Of a stretch of 64,000 bases of DNA, positions 22,173-32,825 are shown in pieces. Within the stretch, counting starts at the first letter, position 1; each line of letters opens with the position of its first letter. Source of the DNA: Megalopta genalis (taxonomy: Eukaryota; Arthropoda; Insecta; Hymenoptera; Halictidae); NCBI RefSeq assembly GCF_051020955.1, contig NC_135016.1:10744001-10808000 (forward strand). Reading direction: 5' to 3'. The translations under genes were made by a program, and so were the position numbers. The notes beneath the pieces are model-generated. The model did no database searches and had not been told where the DNA came from. It saw only the letters and a list, made by a program, of their open reading frames with translations.

Positions 22173-22376
22173 AAGTAATTTTTCCCTAATTCGCGCACGG
22201 ATTGCGCACAATAATGAACAATTTGGGAAGAAGAGATACGATTATTTGAGCCTTGCGGCTCGTTTTTATAGTCGTTGACAATCGTTGACAATCAAAGGCT
22301 CAAATAATTGTATCTCCTTCTTGCAAAGTGTCCATTTCTGTGCGCGGTCTGGGCGCGAATTAGGAAGAAATTACTG
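22173..22376. mobile_element. family A hairpin MITE, copy 4
   Basis: Starts AAGTAATTTTTCCCTAATT after TA and ends AATTAGGAAGAAATTACTG before TA. The central hairpin carries GAAGAGATACGATTATTTGA and GCCTTGCGGCTCGTTTTTAT. The loop has a small duplication (GTTGACAATC twice). Non-coding. Confidence 0.9.
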
Positions 22377-24884
22377 TACTCGTCCACGATACACCGTCAA
22401 CGGCACTCTGATAGTAGTTCTTGCATCTTCGAAAGCTTGCATTTATAGTGCCGCGATACAAGGAAGGAGATAACGTTAGCCGAAAGACAGAAACGTCCGG
22501 TAAAACAGCGAGTAATCCGGAATCGTAGGAATCAGCCGGCCTGCATAAGTGTAACGTGTTTCCGAGCGGCGAGCTTCTTTGTTCTGGCCCCGCCTTATCC
22601 CTCGTTATCAAATGTCAGGAACGGGTTTTCGAGGTACTTAAATCCTCCCTATTCCCTATGTAATATGAGAAAAGTACCCGCGTTCCGTCGCCGGCGCGGG
22701 ACCGGTGAGAAAAAGTAGCTTAACGGGCTTTAAATTCACGGTATCTTTCGCGTACGAGAATGGTCCACTTACAAAACAACGTCCCGTAAATCCGGCCCGT
22801 AGTTGCATTATCTTTCGCGGAAAAGGAGGCAAACATTGCACGCGTCGGCGAAAGCTTTTCATTTCCGTAATATTTTAAAGTTATCGTGTCCCGCGGGCGA
22901 ATTTATGCCCCAATAAAGTTTTTCGACCCCTTTCGCGAAAGACTAACAGAGAAACGCGAGGAAGAACACAGGCGAGCCACGGATAAATGGCTTTCCCGAA
23001 TCACGTTAATGGATCATTAAATGGTTCGGCTGCAGGCCGGCCCGTTATCGCCGCGAATTAGCATTAGCGATCTTTCGGCTTCCGTTGTGTCTTCAACGGA
23101 GACCAGTTTCTCGATGCTGTTCGGATATTGCGAACCGTCGGTTTCGTTTGGAAGTGGAATCAATCGATTTAACTACGAATTTTTACGCTGCGAAAAATCA
23201 ATTTTATTAGGAGACATTAGCGGGGTTTTCAGTTAATGTTTGTGTATTAATGAAGACGTCAATTATTTCTTCACGTTTCATAAAATAAGCAACGAATGTA
23301 TGAATCTGTGTACAAAGAGATCGATAGTTTATTCATTGATACAGTTTTATGTATTTTCTTTTTATTCTTGTTCATATTAATATCGAAACTCTATTGTAAA
23401 CTCTTATTTGTATGTTGTCTTTTATAATTGGATATATTGGTGAAAATAATGGTGATCCGAATCGAAGATAATGTTTAAATAATCATGGTATAACTACAAT
23501 TGTGCCAAAGAACGTCCAAACACTAACAAACATATTTATAGAGTAGTAAATAACGTTTCACATGGAAAGATTGCAATGCAATTCGTTCATAATTAATCAA
23601 GATGCTGTTAAAAATTCAAACGTAACACCAAGTGGACCAAATAACGCGTGCCTGGACAAAGAAATACATTTAACAAATTCTAGTCGAAGTTTCTGTAGCA
23701 GAAATTGTAATATTTTATGATTCATTGTGTAAAATGAAGTGTACACATGGGAACATTGCACAGTAATTCAGTACACAGTAATAGGAACAAAACGTAAACC
23801 TGTTTCAGTTCCTGAATTATTTTCAATAAAAAAATATATCTGAGAAGTCGATTATATTATTGATTTTCTGTAATTTGCTCGAGTTTTATGAATATAATTC
23901 ACAATAGGTGAACGCTAAAACACATCGAACCTCATGTATCAGAAATTTAAAAAATTAGTTTCCGCATTTTATAGGAATTCAAAAATATCCGATTCGGTCA
24001 TGAAAATTACAGATCAAATTTTATTGAATATCTTCGATACCTTCCATTTAATAATGTTGCTTTAAAATATAAGTAAAATTATTGCGAGGGCACAGGTAAC
24101 CAGGGGGTCCATAGTAATTGACACAGTTACCCTATCCGGGTACTCGGGTAATTCTCGTTTAGCCGAGTATCTCGTGGGTAAGCCCGGGTCATAGGTCACA
24201 GCGTTGGTCTCAAATCTCCGAAGAATATTCGTAGCTTTTCGCCCCTGGAGGACATCGCGAGGGGGGACATCCTCGGGCCGGAAACTCTTGGGGAAGTCGA
24301 GTTCAGTGACGTCTCGCCTTTCTCACCCCAAATATTTTCATAAGACACGAAGCCAGGAATCGACGTTTCCGCCTCAACGATTTTCCGCATGCTCGGAAAC
24401 GAGCACTCTCCACCGGACGTGATTGGCTTCTGATAGAATTACGAAGGGTGGACACACGGGGTAGCCGGCTCCTTGTGTGGAAGGCCGGTCGTTTTCTGCA
24501 CAACTGTGTGCGGGCCGCGCGTGCTACACTGCCCGGACCACAAACGACCCTCGCTTAAAACAAAGGACGTCGCTCGGCCGCGTCTTCATATAGTCGGGAT
24601 CATATTAAGTTTAGTTTTTGCCCCCACCCGCGGAAACGGGACATTGATGAGGTCCTTTCCGGACGAAAGGAGCGTTCTTGAACCCTTCATCGGGGGGCGA
24701 AACTAAGAGATACATCTTGTTTTGGATTAAGAGTAGGCAGGGGGGGGGGGATAGACCTCCTTTTGTAACAACAAATATTTCACGAACTGTGTATGATCGA
24801 GCGGATTCTAATCATGGCGGTATAAATCACATTTTCCTGAGAAACATAATTATTATTGTTCGCCGATTTATTGCCAAGATAATT
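22377..24884. other. unique; GC-rich blocks 22560-23060 and 24070-24710
   Basis: Two CpG-rich blocks separated by AT-rich DNA (23240-24070). The second contains GGGTACTCGGGTAATTCTCG and CCTGGAGGACATCGCGAGG-type sequence and could be a solo long terminal repeat or degraded element, but I could not find paired ends or target duplications. A G run lies at 24740-24750. No gene recognised. Confidence 0.4.
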
Positions 24885-25124
24885 GAGCCGTTTATTTTGA
24901 AAGTAGCTTAAGAGTCGCTTTACCGTAATGAAAAGTGGTGATTTATTAATGTTTATACGAAATTATTTATACTGAGAAAAATATCAGTATCCTGAGATAA
25001 CAAATACAAGTAAATCTTCTCGAAAGTTGGCATGCATATTTTTAAACGTGTTAAAACACGCAAACCCTTAAACATATCGACTTAAAAACAAAGTGACTTA
25101 TGCCACTTTCAAAATAAACGGCTC
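24885..25124 (-). mobile_element. family B MITE, copy 3 (inverted, 240 bp)
   Basis: The same terminal inverted repeats as the copies at 1545 and 43828, with the interior in reverse orientation (TTAATGTTTATACG, then ATCAGTATCCTGAGATAACA, then TTAAACGTGTTAAAACACG inverse). The flanks AATT (24881-24884) and AGTT (25125-25128) differ by one base, consistent with a decayed 4-bp ANNT duplication. Slightly longer than the 236-bp copies. Confidence 0.9.
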
Positions 25125-25128
25125 AGTT

Positions 25129-26594
25129 TAGATTTAAGTTATTTTGTAGTAACATTATAACTTGCGATCGAAACATCGTCGTTGCCACGAGAAGAAGCAA
25201 CTTGCTTCGAAACCCACGGAGCTGGATGAATCAATTCTCTGTTAAATAAATGTCCACGCGAATGAAATTCTCGCGACCTCCTGTTTTCTGGTCCAGATGT
25301 GAGATCGGCGAGGAAAAACCAGAAACCACGACAAGATACAAGATCTAACGCGCCGGATATGGTAGGGTAAGGGCGTGAAATGGGCGACGAGATTGAAAGA
25401 TTCGACGACATTCATGCCAATTTCCTTTGGACGTAATTTCAAAATGTTATTGGCACTTTAGGGGTCCGGCGGCGTTTGCAGCTGCGTCGGTGGGAAGAAG
25501 CTCGAGCGGCTCGATCCTTCCTCTCGATTCCTCGGTTTCAAAGAAAAGAAAGAAAAAAAAAGGTGCTCAAGGGGATCGGGAGCAAGTCTTCGCTGGAACG
25601 AATCGACCGGCGATGATTCGATGTTCGAGGCTGACGCCACTCATGAGGGGCGTTCGGCAGGCTCTCGCGATCGGCCGCGTAATTACCCGCGTTTTAAAGG
25701 GAACGAATATTATGGAAGCCTACCAGCGAATTTCATTTGATTATCCTTTCGCTGCGCCCCTCGGCACCCGTTAGGAAACGACGGGGATAGATATAGTTTC
25801 TTTTTTCTCGCTACCGGCCTACAATCAAACCGGACAGAGTGGTAACAGAAATGAATTTTGTATGGGATGAATGGGATATTATCGTTCGTGTTCCGGAGAT
25901 TATAATGCACTTTATCACGAACGGATTTTATCGGGGATCATTATTTCAAAAATTTCTTTCCACGGCCGCATTATGATTAATCATTTCACCGGCAAATTGT
26001 TCGGGGCCATTATTTGCTGAAAAAAAGATTCACGGCGTTTTGCGCAGACGGGCCTCGATCGAGCACGAAATTCGGCAAGCTTTCCACGAGATCCTTGCAC
26101 TCGCGCGCGATTCGCAAATGTTTGCACATCGAACGGGAGAGTTCACTCTCACTTAAAGACTGATCCTCTTTTCCGCGCGGAAGGTTCGCGGCTGGCTACA
26201 CGTGTTCCATCATTGTTTTTAATGAGAGCACTGTGTATGATTTGACCCGTGCTATAATTGCATTTTGCTTTGCACGATTATTAATTAGGCGAATCAGTCT
26301 GGAACTAGAACACTGTACGCTTGAATTAGATACTTCAGTCTATGAATACATCGTGTCACACAGTTGTACACATAGTTGTCTTCTGTTTTCGATGGTGCAT
26401 TATACTGTTACGAAAAACTGCAATTGCAGCGATAGATCAAAGCCGCACAACATTTGTCAACGTTTTCGTAGTCGAATATTAATTGCAAGGTCAATCTAGG
26501 ATTTTTCTGCAATCCGACAATTTCTTGCCAAAAATACTTTCCTAAAGATTAACAATTGTACTCTGGTACTTAAAAGAAGTCGGTTCGTTACAAA
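25129..26594. other. unique sequence
   Basis: Mixed-composition unique DNA with a poly-purine spot near 25540-25560. No gene or repeat recognised. Confidence 0.5.
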
Positions 26595-26797
26595 TGGGAC
26601 TGCAGATTTGATGCATTTATCATAAAAATGAATTAGTGAAATATAGAACTATGAAGATGTTACACAAACTAACGAATACTGTTGCATCATTTTTACTAAA
26701 GTTCTTAAGTTTATTAAAGTTTTTAAATGCAGATATATATTTTCGTTTAACTCCTGTTTCTTACAATTAACTGGCACAATTTCTATTTTGCAGTCTA
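26595..26797. mobile_element. family C hAT-type MITE, copy 3 (degraded)
   Basis: Left end TGGGACTGCAGATTTGATGC, right end TTTCTATTTTGCAGTCTA. The interior (AACGAATACTGTTGCATCAT) matches the family. The 203-bp length equals that of the copy at 63276. The flank TTCGTTAC upstream and TTCGTAAG downstream match at 6 of 8 positions if three extra bases are allowed, so the exact left edge is uncertain. Confidence 0.6.
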
Positions 26798-27175
26798 TTC
26801 GTAAGTAACGCAAAAATGTGTTGAGAGCACAAATATATGCACCTGAGACAGTTGTTGAGAAACAACTGCCGAACCAAAATATTTCTTTCGTGTAACGGTA
26901 TTTCAATTTAATATGATTCAATCTGATTGAGCTTATTGCCTCATACAACACTTACATTTTTAACGATGCTTTAAACGAAAGAAAATTCAGTAGCGCACAA
27001 ATTATTTTCAAAAGCGATGTACTTTATTTTCAACGTTAAATACAAAGTTATATCATTCTTCAATAATTTCAAGCTGACAACGACAGTATCTTAAAAATTT
27101 TTCCGATGTTTTTCCACTGTTCATCTGCAATGCTAGAAATTCTATTGAGAAAACACGCCAGCAATCTAACAAATA
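26798..27175. other. unique AT-rich sequence
   Basis: AT-rich DNA between two MITEs; nothing seen. Confidence 0.5.
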
Positions 27176-27376
27176 TAGTAAATTGTCCCTAATTGACGCT
27201 CAGATTTTGCACAAAAATGGACGATTTGGGAAGAAGAGATACGATTATATTATTATTTTTACAGCTTTTCTGACAATTGGTAACTAACAAAACGAGCCGC
27301 AAGGCTCGAATATCTTCTCTTTCCAAACGGCCCATTTTTGTGTACAATCTGAGCGTCAATTAGGGAGAATTTACCG
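27176..27376. mobile_element. family A hairpin MITE, copy 5
   Basis: TA followed by TAGTAAATTGTCCCTAATT; right end AATTAGGGAGAATTTACCG. The left arm has lost its GAGCC motif, while the right arm keeps ACGAGCCGCAAGGCTCGA. Otherwise a typical 201-bp copy. Confidence 0.88.
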
Positions 27377-27852
27377 TCATACCAAATTACTTTCCCAAAC
27401 GATCAGTCTCATTTCATCAATCTCCTGAACGAAGAAGCGTATTCAGCTTCCAAAAGATTTCACTCGAACGTCGCACTGAAAAAAATCTCAGTGCCACGCT
27501 TGCGAATTTCAAGAGCCGCCCCTCAGATTTCCTTGAGGGCTCGCGGGGGCGCGAACACGGGGTCGGTAAACGCGCAGCGCAAACAGAAGACACCGTCTAT
27601 GAAAGCAGTATTTAATAACACGATTTCCCTCGGCCGATATTTACATTTCCCTTTGTGCCGTTGCTGGCCGGCCAGAAACGGAATCCGGCGGCGGTGGGAA
27701 GACACGTTCCATACTCGAGTAAACGATTTCAATTACTCCCACCGCCGCGCTGGTCCTAATAGCCGAAGTTATCGAGACACTTTCACACGTGTCGGAGAAG
27801 AGAGTAGGGGTGCCGTGGTTGTCGTCCAAGTCCGCCCTCTCGTAAGAGACCC

Positions 27853-27962
27853 GGAGAGAGAGTGAGAGAGAGTGAGAGAGGGAGATGCACACAGAGAGAG
27901 AGAGAGAGGGATATGTAGAGAGAAACAGAGAGAGAAAGAGAGAGGAAGGGAGAGGGGAGAGA
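27853..27962. repeat. (GA)n microsatellite
   Basis: Imperfect GA tract interrupted by GTGA, GATGCACACA and GATATGTA. Confidence 0.95.
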
Positions 27963-28293
27963 AAGCCACCCCTTTCGCCACGGCGCGACGAAGCAACAAC
28001 TCTCACCCCCACCGCGGTTCCTCTTCGAGTTTCGACTTTCCGCGCAGACTGTACCTGCATGCCAACAGCGTCGGTCGCCTGAAAGTCGAGCACATCATTT
28101 TATCTCCATGATAAATACGCTACATTTTATGCGCATTATTTTGCGCCCCCTCCATCCTGACGCGCGAGAGGCGACCCAAACCCCTGATCCTCGCGTCCCA
28201 ACCCATCTTCCGCGCGTTCCTCGCCGCCCCCGCAACGACACATACGCGGAACGCAGTTGTATCTCACCGTGCTCGTCGTTCGCAACCGACCGA

Positions 28294-28385
28294 GCTCTCT
28301 CTCTCTCTCTCTCTCTCTCCCTCTCTCTCTTCGTCTTTCTCTCACTCCGTCTCTTTCCGCTTCTCTCTCGCTCCCTCTCCCGCCA
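28294..28385. repeat. (CT)n microsatellite
   Basis: CT tract, pure for the first 28 bp and then broken by TTCG and ACTCCG interruptions. Together with the GA tract 330 bp upstream it forms complementary tracts that could pair in a transcript. Confidence 0.95.
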
Positions 28386-28494
28386 CCTTCTCCTCCACCT
28401 CTTGACTGTAGTCCTCCACCTCCAGCGGGGTAGCAGGCAGCGAACCTCCTCCGCTTCGTCCTCCAACCCCCATCCTAGTCTCTCGCGGCCGTCC

Positions 28495-28518
28495 GTCGGT
28501 CGGTCGGTCGGTCGGTCG
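28495..28518. repeat. (CGGT)n tetranucleotide repeat
   Basis: Five to six GTCG/CGGT units within the CpG-rich island. Confidence 0.95.
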
Positions 28519-29560
28519 AATGGTTCGGCCGACCGGCCACCGCCAACCCCGTACACAGCCCATCTTTTTTAATGTTAGGCAGTTATAGCCGGTGCGCAAC
28601 GCGAGCGCTCCGCTTTTTCTCTTCTTCCTCCGCAACACGCTGCCCGCGTGCGTCTATTTCGCTTTCCTCGTCCCGTCTCCGTCCGGCGACCGGCCGGCCC
28701 CGCGGCCCGGTCTCTCTCGCACCGGGACGGGAGGGGTGGGAAAAAAAAAAGAAGAGGACTTAGGTCAATTTTTATCACACAAACCGGCCGACCGAGCGGC
28801 ACCCATAAAAAATGCCTCTTTACGTATGGCGATTGGTCCGCAACGGGGCTCCGGGGGTAATGCCGAACCGCGCGCTCTTTTTCTCTCTCCACCGGCACCC
28901 CCGTTCCACCCCCTCCCCCATTTTCTCTGCCGCCACACCGTCCCCGCCCTGGCCCCTCGGTGTTCTATCGTGTATCGGTATCCTCTTTCGCTCTTTCGCC
29001 GGTCCGCTCGTCGTTCTCGCCCGCTACCCTCCGCCGGTCTCTCTCGTTCGTTCACCCTCGACCCCTTCGCGATCTCGCTCCCCCCTGTTGCCTTTGCTTC
29101 CACGGCTTTTTTTTTCGCTCGTTTTTTCGACGCGGGGAAAAAATGCGCGCCGCCCGTCGATTGGTCGAGGGGACAGATGACGTAGTGAGCGACGTGCCAC
29201 CCCCCGGCGGCTTTGGGGGTGGGGATGCACGCGAGACGACGGTGAGAGGGCGCGCGGTCGAGTGCGAGCTCCGCCACCGACGGGGGGTGCATATATCGAG
29301 GGGGTGCCGCCGATGGATGCCGGGGGTGGGCCTCAGGTCGAATTGGATGGAAATATTATTACATCGGAGAAACCTTCGCGAACCTTAACGCGCGATCAAG
29401 TGGCGAGCCGGACCCGCGCAACGATCGACACCCCCCCACGATTTAGGGGCGACGCCGATCGCGCGAGGGACGCCACAAGGAACGTCGCGGTCCTTGGCTG
29501 GATACGGATCAACGCCTCCCGGCAGCCCTGGGATCTCGTAATCGACGGCTAATGAGACTC

Positions 29561-30480
29561 GCGGGGGTGGAAAACTTTGTTGCGGATTGTTCCTTTTCCG
29601 AGATCGCTGCGATTTTCTTTGACAGATTTTTACCATTTGCAGGCGACGAGGCTACTCCGAGGCTGCGAATTTTTATATCGGCGAATTTTTTTATGTTGAT
29701 GGAACTGTTGAAAGTGTTTCTGTTGCATGAGAAATACTGCAGGCGAGGAGGAACTGTTTTGGATTTAGAGTTAAAATCATTTTGAGTGCTAAGGGGTGTT
29801 GTCGTTGCTATTGTATATTGGATGAAATATCTGGTAATCGTTGAGTTTTGGATTTGTTGATTTCCAAAATCAATTTGGTAGTTCGTTGCCTTTAGAAAGC
29901 GATGCTCGTGTTATCGAAAGTTTTACGTTGTACGATTATTCTGTGTCTTTAGTCTGCTTTGAGGAATTATTTTGCAATTGCATGTGTCGAGTATATTCTT
30001 CTTTTAATGAGTTGTCCACTGTTTTCGAAAATGTTTGTCTTATTGGTGCACGTCGTCTTCGATTTTGTTTGAGAAATTATATTGCCACGATAAAATCGCA
30101 ATTTCATTTGTGAAGCTGGTGAAATATTTTGAATCGTCCAAATCGTTGAATTATCAGTCGTGAAACCTGTTAGAATTTAATTGTTTACTGTTTCTTCGTT
30201 CAGACGTTCAAATTCCTGAAAATTTTATGCTGTACGACTCGCTCAATTTTCTTTGGGAAATTATTTCTCCATGAAAAGATGCAACTGCAATTGTACGTTG
30301 GGTTCTGTAACCTTCTTTAGACATTCAATTGGTCGAATTACAAATTATAAAACGTTGCAGTTCTTGAAAATGTTATACTGTATAAATGTATCTTGTCTTA
30401 ACAAATTTTATTTCGCTTCGGAAGAAGTTTGTTTATTTACAACGACGTTGTAGCTTCATCTCATTCATTTCTTTAATTTA
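29561..30480. repeat. weak diverged repeats in AT-rich DNA
   Basis: Recurring related segments such as GAAATTATTTCTCC, GAAATTATATTGCC and GGAATTATTTTGCAATTG (about 29962, 30073, 30257) with GAAAATTTTATGCTGTACGA-like partners suggest an old tandem array with irregular 110-180 bp spacing. No coding interpretation. Confidence 0.35.
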
Positions 30481-32399
30481 ACAATGGAAATATTGGATTG
30501 TACATTTACCTAGATCATAAACGTAGCTCAGTGGAGAATTGTTAAATAAATTAATTTGTACGTGCTTCTGCTGTTGGATTGAGGATTCTACTACGCTTCA
30601 TGTAGAATAATACTTTTTAATGAAACTTCTCAATCAGGCTGCGGATTTTATTTGGTTGCATATCGGTTGCATATTATATTATTGTATATCGCAGACGCAT
30701 AAACTCCGCGATATAGATGCTGTAAAAATCGCCTCAGATTTTAGCAAACACGATCTCGTAACTTTTTTAACTTCACAAATGTAAAATGTAAAACCTATCG
30801 AATAGCAATAATCAAACGTCACTAAAAATCGTGACAATGTTGAATTCAAGGCCAAATGAAATCACGCTGCCAAATTCATCTGCCTCTAATAAACAGCTGA
30901 AACTATAAATGCATAAAAGTTCGTTTGCAATGAAAATGTTTGAAACCAGTCGAAATACCTAAATTCTCGACTAAAAATAATAACAATCCTCATAGTTTCA
31001 ACGCTGAATTGCAACAGATCCTACAAATTCCCACAAACGATCTCAACCACATCGACATCCGTGAAATTTGATTTTCTTTAAATTCGAAACCGCGGGTCCC
31101 GGCACACTGTGACAACTTCCAGCAAGCACGTCAACGGTACAGCAAACAAAGTCGACCGAACCTGCAAAAAACCAAAAATCCTTAAACAATTACTAAAAAT
31201 CTCACCGCAAATACCGCATCAATTTACATTCAAGCCGAGCACGAACCATCTCCGAAATCCTGGCGCACGAAGAACCACCCTGTCAGCGCCATCGCTTTAA
31301 AACATTCCAGCGGATTGAATCATCGAAACGTCATCGTTTAAACGAGACCGAGAGAATCCCGCTGTTTCGAAAGTGCCGGTGAAAAATCGCCGGCGAGCCC
31401 CGTTGCTCGCGGGATCGTGCTAAAAATGGCAGGAAGACACGACAAAGGAAATCACCGGGAGATCGTCGATTTACGTAACCCTGGTCAGTCGTCGGGGGAA
31501 GAGGGAGGGGGGGGGAGGGTTGAAAAGCGATCGGAGAAGGATTGGCGAGTGTCGACACATTCGTACATTCGTCGTGTCCCCGTCGACGGCCAGGGTATTT
31601 GTTTAGCGAGCACCTCGATATGACATGATCAGCGCATTAACCCCGCTCGCATTTTTTCATCCGCGCGGTCCTCTTCTGGCTGGCGCCTGCCTGGGATGCG
31701 TTTTTATCGATTCGTAGACCCCTGCCCCGATGGTGCCGTGTATCTGTATGTCCACCTCCACACGGCCGCGTACAAAGCATCGATAGAGAAGCATACAGAT
31801 TGGACCGGGCGTCCCTCTTTTTCGAACGCAGCCCTCCCGCCCGGGGACAGCATCGCGAAACTTCCCGAAGCGACCAATAATAAGACCGGCTACCACGATC
31901 TTTTCCATCGAAAACCCGATTCCATCGATTGCCGACGATTCATTTAATTAATTCAACTTACGGGATCATGCCGGCCCGACCTGTGCCCGGCACAATTTCG
32001 CGCAGACAGCCTCGCCAGGTGATCTCGAAAGTGCAGTTCGATTTTGGATATGATTTGAATCTTTGATAGTGCTGTCGAGAGCTCGGCTACGTCCTACACC
32101 CTTGCTTTCCAAGCAATGGTTGCTCCATTGGTGCCGGAAGTATTAATCTGGAGGATTGATTCGATCGCTTGCCGCTTTAATTTTTGTGTAGCAGATTCGG
32201 GATTGGTGAATTATGAGGGAGAAATTTATAGTACTTCGCGCGCGGAAACTATAGGTATTGCGTCGATTTCAATGTGTAAAAGTAAGGGGCTGTTTTCGGG
32301 TTTATTTGGACGGTTTTCTTCTGGAATTCTCGTGCCATTGTTGAGTAGCTTTAAGGTTAAGGAATTATGGTGAAAAAGTATTTGTAACTTCTGGAATTT
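30481..32399. other. unique sequence
   Basis: AT-rich to 31330, including a CAGGCTGCGGATTTTATTTG at 30635 that resembles a family C left end. A GCGTCTGC-side inverse lies 60-80 bp downstream, so this may be a very short deletion derivative. 31330-32040 is CpG-richer unique DNA with a G run near 31505. No gene recognised. Confidence 0.45.
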
Positions 32400-32825
32400 T
32401 GGGAATTATATCAGTTTCTATAGCTAATAAAAATTAGGGATTGTTTTTTGAAGTTAAATTCGAATGTTTGTTTCTTTAATTTTGTTGCTTCTTTAATTTG
32501 TATCAGTTTCTATAGCTAACACAATTATTAGGGGTTGCTTTTTGAAATTAAATTTGATTGTTTACTTTTTTAATTTTTTTGCTTCTTTAATTTATATCAG
32601 TTTCCATAGCTAACAAAAATTAGGGATTGTTCTTGAAGTTAAATTCGATTGTTTACTTCTTTAATTTATATCAGTTTTCATAGCTAACAAAAATTAGGGA
32701 TTGTTCTTGAAGTTAAATTCGATTGTTTACTTCTTTAATTTATATCAGTTTTCATAGCTAACAAAAATTAGGGGTTGTTTTTTTATGTTAAATTCGATTG
32801 TTTACTTCTTTAATTTTTATGTATT
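32400..32825. repeat. 74-94-bp tandem array
   Basis: Five units anchored on ATCAGTTTCCATAGCTAAC at about 32411, 32503, 32597, 32671 and 32745. The spacing is 92, 94, 74 and 74 bp. The last two units are nearly identical, so the short form has expanded most recently. The long form has an extra TTTAATTTTTTTGCTTC segment. A related remnant (ATTTCAGTTTCCATACG) lies near 33015. Confidence 0.9.

Larger units (their letters stand above)
27530..29560. promoter_or_regulatory. CpG-rich island, promoter candidate
   Basis: The most GC- and CpG-rich block in the window, strongly pyrimidine-rich on the plus strand between 28290 and 29110. It contains CCAAT-type boxes (ATTGG at 28832 and 29160), a CRE-like TGACGTAG at 29178-29185 and an ATATAT at 29291. 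Open frames up to 197 codons exist in most frames on both strands, which reflects composition. An ATG at 29313 opens 79 codons (MDAGGGPQVELDG...) to 29552, a weak candidate for a first coding exon. Which strand would be transcribed is unclear. This is inference from composition and short motifs only. Confidence 0.3.

Noticed and set aside
24070..24710. possible solo LTR or degraded retroelement
   Set aside because: I found no TG/CA boundaries with target duplications, no primer-binding site and no coding remnant.
28592..29185. 197-codon open frame in the CpG-rich island, and several overlapping frames on both strands
   Set aside because: High GC content lengthens open frames in all phases; the peptides are Pro/Ser/Arg-rich low-complexity with no family.
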